From the NCBI GenBank assembly GCA_025928155.1, contig JAICKC010000007.1, positions 1 to 64,000 on the forward strand: a stretch of 64,000 bases of DNA, given 5' to 3'. This document shows positions 49,253 through 56,922 of the stretch, in pieces. The translations under genes were made by a program, and so were the position numbers. This DNA comes from Candidatus Saccharimonadota bacterium (GTDB taxonomy: Bacteria > Patescibacteriota > Saccharimonadia > Saccharimonadales > UBA4665). Each line of letters begins with the position of its first letter. Position 1 is the stretch's first letter. The notes under the pieces were generated by a model. It was given only the letters and a program-made list of their open reading frames with translations, did not search any database and was not told the origin of the DNA.

Positions 49253-51109
49253 ATGTCCGAAAAGCAAGAAGACCAATTGTATGCCATGCGTCATAGCCTA
49301 GCGCATATTATGGCGAGCGCTACCCAGCACTTGTGGCCAAATGTAAAACTTGGTGTGGGGCCAGTGGTGGAAAGTGGATTCTACTACGATATCGACCTGG
49401 GCGACGAGCAGCTTTCCGTCGACGATTTTGAGCGTATCGAGGCCGAAATGCGCAAAATTATCAAGGCGGCCGAGCCGTTCGAACGGTTCGAAATGCCGAT
49501 CTTGGAAGCCATAGAATGGGCACGCCAGAATGAACAGCCGTATAAAGAAGAGTTGCTGAACGATCTGCAGCGTGCTGGTACTACGGTAGCAAAAGATTTG
49601 GACGCAACCGAACTCGGTTTGCCGGCTGAGGGCAAGGGCAAGGTCGACCAGGTATCATTTTACCGAAATGGTGACTTCACCGATTTGTGCCGGGGACCCC
49701 ACGTGGAATCAACTGACAAAGTCGGCGCCTTTAAGCTGATGCGGCTCAGCGGCGCCTACTGGCGGGGCAAAGAGGGTAACCCGCAGATGCAGCGCGTATA
49801 CGGCGTGGCATTTGCGACCGCCAAAGAACTTCGCCACTATCTGGATATGCTCAAAGAGGCTAAAAGGCGCGACCACCGTAAGCTCGGACAGGAACTCGAC
49901 CTGTTTGTATTTTCAGATTTGGTCGGCCAAGGCTTGCCACTATGGACACCCAGAGGCACTGTGCTCAAGAACGAACTAGATTGTTTTGTCCAAGAGCTGC
50001 GTGACAACGCTGGTTTTGAACAGGTTAGCATACCGCACATCACGAGAAAAGACCTCTATGAGGCCAGCGGCCACTGGGCAAAATTTAAGGATGAGCTCTT
50101 CCGTATTACGACGCGCGAAGGGCACGAGTTTGCTATGAAGCCGATGAATTGCCCACACCATACCCAGATCTATGCCTCTCGGCCTCGCAGTTATAGAGAT
50201 CTGCCAATCCGGTATCGGGACACGACCATGGTTTACCGGGATGAACAGAGTGGCGAGCTGGGGGGTTTAAGCCGTGTCCGTGGCATCACACAGGACGACG
50301 CACATATCTTTTGCCGCACAAGCCAGATAGAAGAAGAGGCCTTTAAACTCTGGGATGTCATCGAGACATTCTATACGGGGACCGGTTTCTCAGAGTTGAA
50401 GTACCGGCTCTCGGCGCATGACCCCGAGAACATGGCCGACTACGCAGGGAGCGCCGAAAAATGGAAGTCAAGCGTTGAGCAGCTGGAAAATATCCTTAAA
50501 GCCAAGGTCGGCTCTGACTACTTCGTCGGTGTGGGCGAAGCTGCGTTCTATGGTCCTAAGATAGACTTCATGGCTAAAGACGCGCTTGGCCGCGAACACC
50601 AGGTGGCTACGATACAGCTTGATTTCAATCAGCCGGAAGGTTTTAACCTGACTTGCACTAATGAAGACGGTGAAGCTGAGCGGATTGTGATGCTACACTG
50701 TGCGGTCATGGGTTCCCATGAGCGTTTCCTCTCCGTCTATATCGAACATACTGGTGGTAAGTTTCCGGTGTGGAATGCGCCCGAACAGGTACGGCTTATT
50801 ACTGTGAATCAGGAGAAGGCGACGGTTGAGCTTGCCGACGACGTTGTCCGGCGTGCTAAAGAGCTTGGCTTAAGAGTCAAGGTAGATAACGATAGTGAGT
50901 CTGTGGGTAAGAAAATCCGTTCGGCGGAGATTTGGAAGGTGCCGTACACTGTCGTAATTGGCGAAAAGGAAATTGCCGGCGGCGAGCTGGTGCCGCGGAT
51001 TCGCAGCGATCTTGTCGTTAATGAGACTACGAACAGTTATACCATGGACGAGTTTCTGAAGACGGTTGCCCACGAGGCTAAGAGCCGGGTAGCGAAAAGC
51101 TCGTTGTAG
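49253..51109 (+). CDS. thrS: threonyl-tRNA synthetase
   Basis: Charges tRNA-Thr with threonine. The editing domain is present (HSLAH at about residue 14, CRGPHV at about 145), followed by the class II core with the zinc ligands Cys in MNCPHH, His in DDAHIFC and His in MGSHERF, then the anticodon-binding domain. 618 aa. The N-terminal TGS domain found in E. coli is absent: the editing domain begins within the first 15 residues. The ATG has AAGGAGG upstream, after the T-box terminator. An alkyltransferase-like gene follows 1 nt after the stop. Confidence 0.96.
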   Translation: MSEKQEDQLYAMRHSLAHIMASATQHLWPNVKLGVGPVVESGFYYDIDLGDEQLSVDDFERIEAEMRKIIKAAEPFERFEMPILEAIEWARQNEQPYKEELLNDLQRAGTTVAKDLDATELGLPAEGKGKVDQVSFYRNGDFTDLCRGPHVESTDKVGAFKLMRLSGAYWRGKEGNPQMQRVYGVAFATAKELRHYLDMLKEAKRRDHRKLGQELDLFVFSDLVGQGLPLWTPRGTVLKNELDCFVQELRDNAGFEQVSIPHITRKDLYEASGHWAKFKDELFRITTREGHEFAMKPMNCPHHTQIYASRPRSYRDLPIRYRDTTMVYRDEQSGELGGLSRVRGITQDDAHIFCRTSQIEEEAFKLWDVIETFYTGTGFSELKYRLSAHDPENMADYAGSAEKWKSSVEQLENILKAKVGSDYFVGVGEAAFYGPKIDFMAKDALGREHQVATIQLDFNQPEGFNLTCTNEDGEAERIVMLHCAVMGSHERFLSVYIEHTGGKFPVWNAPEQVRLITVNQEKATVELADDVVRRAKELGLRVKVDNDSESVGKKIRSAEIWKVPYTVVIGEKEIAGGELVPRIRSDLVVNETTNSYTMDEFLKTVAHEAKSRVAKSSL

Positions 51110-51110
51110 C

Positions 51111-51467
51111 ATGGACAGCGAGGAGATTGAATCAGGGTTTCGCGAGCGGGTAGAGACAATCGTAGCGCAGATTCCGCCCGGCAGGGTCATGACCTATGGC
51201 CAACTGGCGGCACTGTGCGGTAACGCGCGGGCTGCGCGGATTGTCGGTGGCATTGCACATTTTGGCGATCCGGCTTTGCCGTGGCAGCGAGTCGTGAATA
51301 AAAGTGGTGGCCTAGCAGCGGGCTATCCAGGCGGCCGACAGGCGCACGCAGAGCACTTACGTGCAGAAGGTTTGGCAGTCGGCCAAGACATGCGGGTGGA
51401 TGTCGGGCGGCTGCTATGGTGGCCGCCGGGCACGAGCGGACCGGCTGAGCAAATCAGGCTGGTATAA
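51111..51467 (+). CDS. alkyltransferase-like protein (ATL)
   Basis: 118 aa with the C-terminal fold of O6-alkylguanine-DNA methyltransferase: IPPGRVMTYGQLAALCGNARAARIVGGI is the helix-turn-helix. The active-site PCHRV is replaced by PWQRVV, so it cannot accept alkyl groups. ATL proteins bind O6-alkylguanine and flag it for nucleotide excision repair. It starts 1 nt after thrS and is followed by miaA. Confidence 0.9.
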   Translation: MDSEEIESGFRERVETIVAQIPPGRVMTYGQLAALCGNARAARIVGGIAHFGDPALPWQRVVNKSGGLAAGYPGGRQAHAEHLRAEGLAVGQDMRVDVGRLLWWPPGTSGPAEQIRLV

Positions 51468-51477
51468 TTAGTTGTAA

Positions 51478-52392
51478 ATGATTCAACAAACTAACTTCTT
51501 AAAAGGTAGTAGCTCGCCCGAAAATGCACTACCTTTGATAGTGATTGTGGGTGAGACAGCCAGTGGCAAGTCTACACTCGCTATGGAGTTGGCCTTGGCT
51601 TTCGAGGGGGAAATTATCTGTGCTGACAGTTGGACCGTGTACCGTGGATTTGATATCGGCACAGCTAAACCCACTGCCGCGGACCGTTCTAAAGTTCCGC
51701 ATCATTTACTCGATGTAGCTGATCCCGCAGAGGGCTTTAGCGCCGCCGTGTTCCAGCGGCTTGCCTTGGCAACGATCGCTGATATATCGGCCCGCGGAAA
51801 ACTGCCCATTATGGTCGGTGGGACGGGCCTCTATATAGATAGTGTGTTGTACGACTATGGTTTTTTGCCACCATCTGACCCGGAACTTCGTGCCCAGCTT
51901 AACGCTATGACCCTGGAGCAAGTGCTGGCGCGCGCTGGTGAACTGGAGCTTGATACTGCTGGCATCGACCTCCGCAATAAGCGTCGGGTAATCCGGCTTA
52001 TCGAAAACAATGGGGTACGTCCAGGCAAGCGTGAGCTACGGAAAAATACGTTGGTAATAGGTACTGCTATTGGCCACGAGCAGCTGCAAAGACGTATCAC
52101 CGCTCGGTTAGATTCGATGCTCGCTGGTGGGCTTGAAGCCGAGGCTCATGGTCTAGCTGAGCGTTACGGCTGGGACGCAGAGTCCATGAAGGGAATTGGC
52201 TACCGTGAATGGCGTGAGTATTTTGCCGGTCAGCAAACAGTGGAGCAAACACGTGAGCGGATCATAAAGGCTAGCATGGATCTGGCCAAGCGCCAGCGCA
52301 CATGGCTTAAGCCAAACGAGAGTATTCAGTGGATATCTGACCGAAGTAAAGCTGTAGAATTTGTTACAACATTTCTGAACAAAATCAATTAG
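51478..52392 (+). CDS. miaA: tRNA dimethylallyltransferase
   Basis: Adds a dimethylallyl group to A37 of tRNAs reading UNN codons. P-loop GETASGKST (about residues 25-33), ADSWTVYRGFDIGTAKP and the conserved GGTGLYIDSVLYDY are family motifs; the C-terminal part ends with the KRQRTWLK segment. 304 aa is normal. TATAAT ends 9 nt before the ATG, giving a leader of about 3 nt. Confidence 0.95.
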   Translation: MIQQTNFLKGSSSPENALPLIVIVGETASGKSTLAMELALAFEGEIICADSWTVYRGFDIGTAKPTAADRSKVPHHLLDVADPAEGFSAAVFQRLALATIADISARGKLPIMVGGTGLYIDSVLYDYGFLPPSDPELRAQLNAMTLEQVLARAGELELDTAGIDLRNKRRVIRLIENNGVRPGKRELRKNTLVIGTAIGHEQLQRRITARLDSMLAGGLEAEAHGLAERYGWDAESMKGIGYREWREYFAGQQTVEQTRERIIKASMDLAKRQRTWLKPNESIQWISDRSKAVEFVTTFLNKIN

Positions 52393-52423
52393 CCATTGTA
52401 CTAAAACCTGGTACAATGGAAGC

Positions 52424-53032
52424 ATGATTGAGCAACTGTTTGGGAGCAAAACGAGAGTCAAGCTGCTGCAGCTTTTTTATTCGAACCCAAACCGCTCGTT
52501 CTATGTCCGCGAAATTACACGTAAAATCGATGAGCAAATCAATTCGGTGCGTCGCGAGCTGGCTAATTTGCTGAACGTGGGCCTCATCACCAGTGACACC
52601 AGCAACAATAAGGTCTACTACGAGGTCAACCAAAAGTACGAGTTCTTTACACCGCTGCAGGAAATTTTTGGCGGTGCAACCATACGTCCGCGCAGTAAAG
52701 GATCTAAGGCTGCTAAAGCAATCGAGCTGCCGCTGCCCGACGAAGCCGCTGACCTTAAAGCGCTTGGCAATGTCGATGTCGCAGTGCTTACCGGCCAATT
52801 CACCCGTGACGACACAGCTGGTGTGGACGTGCTTATCGTGGGCAATGTGAACCAGAACGCGCTTAATAAATACGTGACCGAGCTCGAGAAGCTGGAAGGC
52901 AAGGATTTGCGCTACACCGTCTTTTCGCTGGATGATTTCACCTATCGTTTACAAATCAAAGATCGATTTACGTCTAATGTACTCAGGGCCAAGAAGCAAG
53001 TGCTGCTTGATCGGCCGGGGCTGCTGAGCTAA
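52424..53032 (+). CDS. winged-helix regulator with nucleotidyltransferase-like C-terminus
   Basis: 202 aa. Residues 1-75 form a winged helix-turn-helix (MIEQLFGSKTRVKLLQLFYS, REITRKIDEQINSVRRELAN). The remainder (about 110-195) resembles a degenerate MNT-type nucleotidyltransferase domain (VDVAVLTGQFTRDDTAGVDV followed by LIVGNV) as found in some archaeal-type and CPR regulators. TACAAT ends exactly 6 nt before the ATG. The MBL-fold gene starts 12 nt after its stop, so the two are likely one unit. Confidence 0.75.
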   Translation: MIEQLFGSKTRVKLLQLFYSNPNRSFYVREITRKIDEQINSVRRELANLLNVGLITSDTSNNKVYYEVNQKYEFFTPLQEIFGGATIRPRSKGSKAAKAIELPLPDEAADLKALGNVDVAVLTGQFTRDDTAGVDVLIVGNVNQNALNKYVTELEKLEGKDLRYTVFSLDDFTYRLQIKDRFTSNVLRAKKQVLLDRPGLLS

Positions 53033-53044
53033 GGAGGATATGTG

Positions 53045-53677
53045 ATGGATGTGCAATTTTACGGAGCTGACTGTTTGGTGCTTTCAGGCAAGCAAAGCAG
53101 ATTAGTAATCGATGATAATCTTACATCACTTGGTGCTAAAGGTGTGATCAAGGACGGTGACATCTGCTTGTTTACGAGCTCCGAGCACTCGGCGATAACG
53201 GCCAAGGCCAAGTTGGTTATAGACATGCCGGGTGAGTACGAGGCAAGCAATATTTCCATTGTCGGACTACAGACACGAGCCCACATGGACGAAGACAGTC
53301 AAAAGTCCGCCGTGATGTACAAGATTACTTGGGGCGAAACGCGACTGCTGGTGGTTGGCCACGTTTTTCCTAAGCTTAGTGATGACGAACTTGAGTCCAT
53401 CGGTATCGTCGACATGATGTTTGTGCCGGTTGGTGGCAACGGCTACACACTGGACGCCACTGGTGCGCTGCAACTCATTAAAGCCGTGGAGCCCAAGCTG
53501 GTCGTGCCGACCCACTATGCCGACAAAAACCTGAACTACGAAGTCCCTCAGGCGGAATTGAGCGATGCCCTTAAGACGCTTGGTATGGAGCCCAAAGAAA
53601 CGCTCACTAAGCTTCAATTTAAGCCTGCCGAGGTAAGCGATACGACTCAGCTCGTTGTATTGGAAACGTCAAAATAA
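53045..53677 (+). CDS. metallo-beta-lactamase-fold protein
   Basis: 210 aa with an MBL-fold of the UPF0173/Lactamase_B_3 type (VQFYGADCLVLSGKQS, VVPTHYADKNL). The classical HxHxDH motif is not present; in its place is TSSEHSAIT. Only some metal ligands remain (His in SSEHS and THYAD), so catalysis is uncertain. ATG 53045 has AAGGAGG 7 nt upstream and is preferred to GTG 53042. Co-transcribed with the regulator before it. Confidence 0.75.
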   Translation: MDVQFYGADCLVLSGKQSRLVIDDNLTSLGAKGVIKDGDICLFTSSEHSAITAKAKLVIDMPGEYEASNISIVGLQTRAHMDEDSQKSAVMYKITWGETRLLVVGHVFPKLSDDELESIGIVDMMFVPVGGNGYTLDATGALQLIKAVEPKLVVPTHYADKNLNYEVPQAELSDALKTLGMEPKETLTKLQFKPAEVSDTTQLVVLETSK

Positions 53678-53696
53678 AAGATACAACTATACTAAT

Positions 53697-53721
53697 AAGC
53701 TCCATCGAAATGATGGAGCTT
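53697..53721 (+). terminator. bidirectional terminator between the MBL gene and rpmB
   Basis: AAGCTCCATC (53697-53706) pairs perfectly with GATGGAGCTT (53712-53721), 5-nt loop, between two convergent genes. T-richness on each side is modest. Confidence 0.6.
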
Positions 53722-53744
53722 CTACGTACCTGTCGGCATTATAC

Positions 53745-53936
53745 TTAAGCTAGCAAACCCTTCTTTTTGAGGGTGCGGATAGCCTGGGTACTGATCTGCA
53801 GGCGGACCTTGCGGCCGTCTACGGTAACCGTTTTGGTCTGCAGATTGGGCTTCCAAACTTTCTTGGTGTGGCGCTGACTGAAGCTCACATTGTTTCCAAA
53901 TTGCTTGCCTTTGCCGGTGAGTTCACATTTTTGCAT
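53745..53936 (-). CDS. rpmB: 50S ribosomal protein L28
   Basis: 63 aa from ATG 53936 (AAGGAT site on the minus strand). MQKCELTGKGKQFGNNVSFS and the KKVWKPNLQTKTV segment are diagnostic. Upstream in-frame codons to 54002 are promoter sequence and not part of the protein. It is a single-gene unit with a strong promoter. Confidence 0.96.
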   Translation of the reverse strand: MQKCELTGKGKQFGNNVSFSQRHTKKVWKPNLQTKTVTVDGRKVRLQISTQAIRTLKKKGLLA

Positions 53937-53963
53937 AAGTTTATCCTTACGATTCAGTCTTAT

Positions 53964-53992
53964 ATTATACCTGACTGACATAGAAGGGTCAA
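53964..53992 (-). promoter_or_regulatory. minus-strand promoter of rpmB
   Basis: On the minus strand TTGACC (53992-53987), 17 nt, TATAAT (53969-53964). It is divergent from the M50 protease promoter (TATACT at 54008-54013) only about 20 nt away. Confidence 0.8.
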
Positions 53993-54023
53993 CTGCTGGC
54001 AAAGTGGTATACTGGGCGTACAG

Positions 54024-54638
54024 ATGCTGGATAATCTATCGCCGCTCAATATCATCGTTGTGCTGGTTTGTCTGCTGGTAAGTATGACCATCCACGAGTT
54101 CATGCACGCCTATGTCGGTCTCAAGCTGGGGGACACAACAGCGCTCGTAAAAGGGCGGGTGAGTTTTAACCCGCTGGATCACATTGATCCGGTTATGACC
54201 CTATTGTTGCCAGCCATAACGCTGATACTATTCCATGCGCCCATCCTGGCCGCCAAGCCAGTACCATTTGATCCCCGTTCTGTCAGGTACGGTGAATACG
54301 GTACGGCACTCTTGGCGCTAGCTGGCCCGGCCAGCAACTTGGTGCTGGCTTTCCTGGCCGCGTTGCTGATGCGGTTCGTGGACCTCGGCTCATTTTTTGA
54401 CCAGGCCATCGTGTTCTTTGCGGAGCTCAATGTAGCTCTGGCTATTTTTAACCTGGTGCCCATTCCGCCACTTGATGGATCACGAGTGCTCTATGCTTTC
54501 GCGCCGGAATCGGTGCAGGAATTTATGCAGCAGATTGAACCCTATGGGTTTTTTATAATCATTGCTCTGGTGTTGTGGGGCGGGGCATCAAACGTGCTCG
54601 CCTATCTCAACAATTCTGTGTTGAGATTGTTGCCGTAA
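54024..54638 (+). CDS. site-2 protease (M50 family) membrane metalloprotease
   Basis: 204 aa with four to five membrane helices. The zinc site HEFMH is in the first helix (about residues 24-28), and NLVPIPPLDGSRVLY supplies the third ligand (Asp) in the LDG motif. There is no PDZ domain, as in the minimal SpoIVFB/Rip-like forms. It cuts membrane-bound substrates such as anti-sigma factors; the DUF5667 protein at 41287 is one conceivable target but is not linked. TATACT ends 10 nt before the ATG. Confidence 0.92.
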   Translation: MLDNLSPLNIIVVLVCLLVSMTIHEFMHAYVGLKLGDTTALVKGRVSFNPLDHIDPVMTLLLPAITLILFHAPILAAKPVPFDPRSVRYGEYGTALLALAGPASNLVLAFLAALLMRFVDLGSFFDQAIVFFAELNVALAIFNLVPIPPLDGSRVLYAFAPESVQEFMQQIEPYGFFIIIALVLWGGASNVLAYLNNSVLRLLP

Positions 54639-54644
54639 CAGATT

Positions 54645-54666
54645 AGTATTTGTTGTTACAAATACT
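54645..54666 (+). terminator. hairpin after the M50 protease gene
   Basis: AGTATTTGT (54645-54653) and ACAAATACT (54658-54666) form a perfect 9-bp stem with loop TGTT, 7 nt after the stop. The following sequence is only moderately T-rich. Confidence 0.5.
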
Positions 54667-54729
54667 ACAATTGTATCCAATTTTGCAGACAATTTTAGGC
54701 TCTGGAAGTTGTCGAGTATAATATATAAA

Positions 54730-54873
54730 GCTGGGTCACGGGTGCGTTTCGTACTCTGCCGACAAATGATTAACTGAATACTAATCATTAGGGAATCCTG
54801 AAATCATCGGCCGTGGTCTATGGTGGTGGATACCCACCTGGAATTTTTCAGGTTAGTCACGTCGGCACCCAGC
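54730..54873 (+). ncRNA. unassigned structured RNA, about 144 nt
   Basis: TATAAT (54717-54722) would start transcription at about 54729, exactly where a closing stem begins: GCTGGGT (54730-54736) with ACCCAGC (54867-54873), continued by GCCGAC (54758-54763) with GTCGGC (54861-54866). Between the two closing segments is a bulged hairpin GGGTGCG-TTT-CGTACTC (54740-54756). Inside are AATGATTA/TAATCATT (54765-54772, 54782-54789), CCTGAAA/TTTCAGG (54797-54803, 54846-54852) and GGTGG-ATAC-CCACC (54825-54838). No reading frame fits. I found no match to the SRP, 6S or tmRNA signatures I know. Function unknown. Confidence 0.65.
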
Positions 54874-54881
54874 GATCTATA

Positions 54882-54890
54882 TGATAGAAT
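54882..54890 (+). promoter_or_regulatory. extended -10 promoter of tRNA-Pro
   Basis: TGA-TAGAAT (hexamer 54885-54890), directly downstream of the structured RNA. A start near 54897 gives a tRNA-Pro leader of about 106 nt. No good -35 is seen. Confidence 0.5.
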
Positions 54891-54929
54891 ATCCCAAGAT
54901 GGGGCGAGGTAAAACCACTGACCGGGAAG

Positions 54930-55002
54930 AGCAGCCCGAGACCTCGGCTTTGCCGAAGCCCGGCGCGATGAGAAACCCGCTTGCGGTCTCTCATAAATTT
55001 GT
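54930..55002 (+). repeat. structured leader element upstream of tRNA-Pro (copy 2)
   Basis: Second copy of the element at 48587-48655: 28 of the first 32 nt are identical. It then forms a hairpin with ATGAGA (54968-54973) and TCTCAT (54989-54994), with CCGC/GCGG inside, and runs into the 5' end of tRNA-Pro. Confidence 0.7.
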
Positions 55003-55078
55003 CGGGGTGTAGCGCAGTTGGTAGCGCGTACGGCTGGGGGCCGTGAGGTCGCAGGTTCAAGTCCTGTCACCCCGACCA
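55003..55078 (+). tRNA. tRNA-Pro (anticodon GGG)
   Basis: Acceptor CGGGGTG/CACCCCG, discriminator A, encoded CCA. Anticodon stem TACGG/CCGTG with loop CTGGGGG (G37 as in all tRNA-Pro); T-arm GCAGGTTCAAGTCCTGT. Confidence 0.95.
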
Positions 55079-55114
55079 TGTAAAAAGCTCGGAATACTCC
55101 GAGCTTTTTACATG
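55077..55114 (+). terminator. 17-bp terminator after tRNA-Pro
   Basis: CATGTAAAAAGCTCGGA (55077-55093) pairs perfectly with its complement (55098-55114), loop ATAC; the descending arm contains TTTTT. The stem starts inside the tRNA CCA end. Confidence 0.85.
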
Positions 55115-55127
55115 GTAAGCTATAGGT

Positions 55128-55832
55128 ATGTGGCAAGAAACGAAACACGGATTATACAAACAATACACATTCCATGATTTTCGCAGCGCGTGGGGCTTTA
55201 TGCAGCGGGTGGCCGAGGCGGCAGAGCAGGCAAACCACCACCCGCGCTGGCAAAATGAGTGGAATGTCGTCGACATTTGGCTTAACACGCACGAAAATGG
55301 TATGCGCATCACCGACAAAGATCGCGAGCTTGCGCAGACAATTGATGCGCTCGTTGAGCCGCAGGTGGCTAACGGTGTGGAGAGTAACGTTGCTAAAAAG
55401 TCAACAAAAATAACAGAGATGCAATTGTACGCAGATGGTGGTTCTCGGGGTAACCCTGGCCCGAGCGCCAGCGGCTATGTGCTGCTCGACATGGACGGAC
55501 AGCCGGTGCTGCGCGCAGGTGAATACCTTGGCGTAACTACCAACAATCAGGCTGAGTACCAGGCGCTTAAACTTGGCCTAGAGCACGCACTGCACGACTA
55601 CCAGGCGCACGAAGTACACGTCTACATGGACAGCATGCTGGTCGTGAACCAAATGAAGAATATCTTCAAAATTAAGAATCGTGACTTGTGGCCCATCCAC
55701 AACGCGTGCGTGGAACTGACTAAAAAGTTCGAAAAAGTGTCTTTCGATCACGTGCCGCGCGAGCTTAACAAGGCGGCTGATACTGAGGTAAACAAGGCTT
55801 TAGACGAAGCCCTTGCTAACGAAAAGAGCTGA
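55128..55832 (+). CDS. fusion of pterin-4a-carbinolamine dehydratase-like domain and RNase HI
   Basis: 234 aa in one uninterrupted frame. Residues 1-70 carry the PCD/DCoH signature (AEAAEQANHHPRWQNEWNVV, WLNTHENGMRITDKD). After a linker, residues 98-234 are RNase HI: YADGGSRGNPGPSASGYV with catalytic Asp103, NNQAEYQALKLGLE with the Glu, and YMDSMLVVNQM with the second Asp; the final Asp is in ADTEVNK. RNase HI removes RNA from RNA-DNA hybrids. What the PCD fold does here is unknown, since no pterin-dependent hydroxylase is seen. Its stop overlaps the rnpB promoter. Confidence 0.88.
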   Translation: MWQETKHGLYKQYTFHDFRSAWGFMQRVAEAAEQANHHPRWQNEWNVVDIWLNTHENGMRITDKDRELAQTIDALVEPQVANGVESNVAKKSTKITEMQLYADGGSRGNPGPSASGYVLLDMDGQPVLRAGEYLGVTTNNQAEYQALKLGLEHALHDYQAHEVHVYMDSMLVVNQMKNIFKIKNRDLWPIHNACVELTKKFEKVSFDHVPRELNKAADTEVNKALDEALANEKS

Positions 55833-55857
55833 CAGATCGCAACAGAGGTGGTATACT
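55829..55857 (+). promoter_or_regulatory. promoter of rnpB
   Basis: CTGACA (55829-55834), 17 nt, TATACT (55852-55857). The -35 overlaps the stop codon of the preceding gene; the start falls at about 55864, the first base of P1. Confidence 0.8.
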
Positions 55858-55864
55858 GCTTATC

Positions 55865-56273
55865 GTCAGATTGCTGATTGGTCGCGTGTGCACCGCTGAA
55901 CGGCCAAGGGAGATGGCAAAGCCATCACTGTTGGTTATCCGGCCGTGCACACGAGGAAAGTCCGGGCAGCATAGGGAGTGACAGTCGCTAACGGCGACCG
56001 GGGGTGACCCCAGGGAAAGTGCCACAGAAACGAAACTTCTGGTCCTTTGGGGTCAGTAAAGGTGAAACGCGCGAGGTAAGAGCTCGTAGTCGCCAGCGGT
56101 GACGCTGGCGGGAGGTAAACCCTGTCTGCTGCAAGGAATGGGCCGAGTCGGATACTTAAGTAATCCGTTGGTTCCCGCCAGCCCAAATATATACCGCTTG
56201 AGCCTGCCGGCAACGGTAGGCCTAGATAGATGACCAATTTCAATGACAAAACCCGGCTTACAGGCTTTCTGGC
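55865..56273 (+). ncRNA. rnpB: RNase P RNA, class A
   Basis: The catalytic RNA that trims tRNA 5' ends. Conserved core: GAGGAAAGTCCGGGC (about 55953-55967), CAGAAA (around 56025), GGAGGTAAACCC (around 56112) and the 3' AGATAGATGACC (56224-56235) followed by AAAACCCGGCTTAC. P1 is GTCAGA (55865-55870) with TCTGGC (about 56268-56273), and P2 pairs ATTGGTC with GACCAAT. About 409 nt is normal for class A. It has its own promoter and terminator. Confidence 0.95.
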
Positions 56274-56279
56274 GCTACG

Positions 56280-56310
56280 AAAACACCTCGCTATCCCGAG
56301 GTGTTTTGTT
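56280..56310 (+). terminator. intrinsic terminator of rnpB
   Basis: AAAACACCTCG (56280-56290) pairs perfectly with CGAGGTGTTTT (56297-56307), 6-nt loop, followed by GTTG. It also lies just past the convergent rplT stop. Confidence 0.85.
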
Positions 56311-56348
56311 GTGGGTCGCCTAAAGCGCCTAGAAGAAGCTGAGGAGGA

Positions 56349-56690
56349 CTATTTGGCGGCCTTTACAACCGCTTCAAAGGCTTTTGGCTCGTTTACCGCT
56401 AGTTCGGCCAAGACTTTGCGGTCTAAGTCAATTTTAGCAGTCTTGAGGCCGGCAATCAGCCTTGAATAGGTGGTGCCGTTCAGGCGGGCCGCGGCGTTGA
56501 TACGTGCATTCCACAGCGCCCGGAAGCTGCGCTTGCGGTTACGGCGGTCACGGTAGGCGAACTGCAGGCTCTTGGTGACGGCTTGTTTGCCACGCTTAAT
56601 GCTGGCGCGATGAGGGTGCGTCATGCCTTTAGTGGCGCGGCGGATCTTTTGGTGCTTGGCGTGGCTTGTGACGCCTCGTTTGACTCGCAT
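56349..56690 (-). CDS. rplT: 50S ribosomal protein L20
   Basis: 113 aa. MRVKRGVTSHAKHQKIRRAT and the YRDRRNRKRSFRALWNARIN core are diagnostic. L20 is essential for early 50S assembly. It is the last gene of infC-rpmI-rplT, 4 nt after rpmI. Confidence 0.97.
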   Translation of the reverse strand: MRVKRGVTSHAKHQKIRRATKGMTHPHRASIKRGKQAVTKSLQFAYRDRRNRKRSFRALWNARINAAARLNGTTYSRLIAGLKTAKIDLDRKVLAELAVNEPKAFEAVVKAAK

Positions 56691-56694
56691 TTCT

Positions 56695-56889
56695 CTAGAC
56701 TCCCAGTTTCTGCTTAATCTTCTTACTGTTGTCGGGGTTCATGGTCAGCAGGCCGGCCAGTTTACGCTTGCGGGCGCCACTCTTCTTTTGCAAGAAGTGG
56801 CTGGCGTATGACTTGCGGGCGCGTACGCGACCGTTTTTGCTGACTTTTACGCGGTCTTTGGTACCGCTGTGGGTTTTGAGCTTTGGCAT
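56695..56889 (-). CDS. rpmI: 50S ribosomal protein L35
   Basis: 64 aa. MPKLKTHSGTKDRVKVSKNG and the KLAGLLTMNPDNSKKIKQKL C-terminus match L35. It follows infC by about 33 nt with an AAGGAG site on the minus strand. Confidence 0.97.
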   Translation of the reverse strand: MPKLKTHSGTKDRVKVSKNGRVRARKSYASHFLQKKSGARKRKLAGLLTMNPDNSKKIKQKLGV

Positions 56890-56922
56890 ATCTTCTCCTT
56901 TGGATCTCCTATGTCTTCGTGC

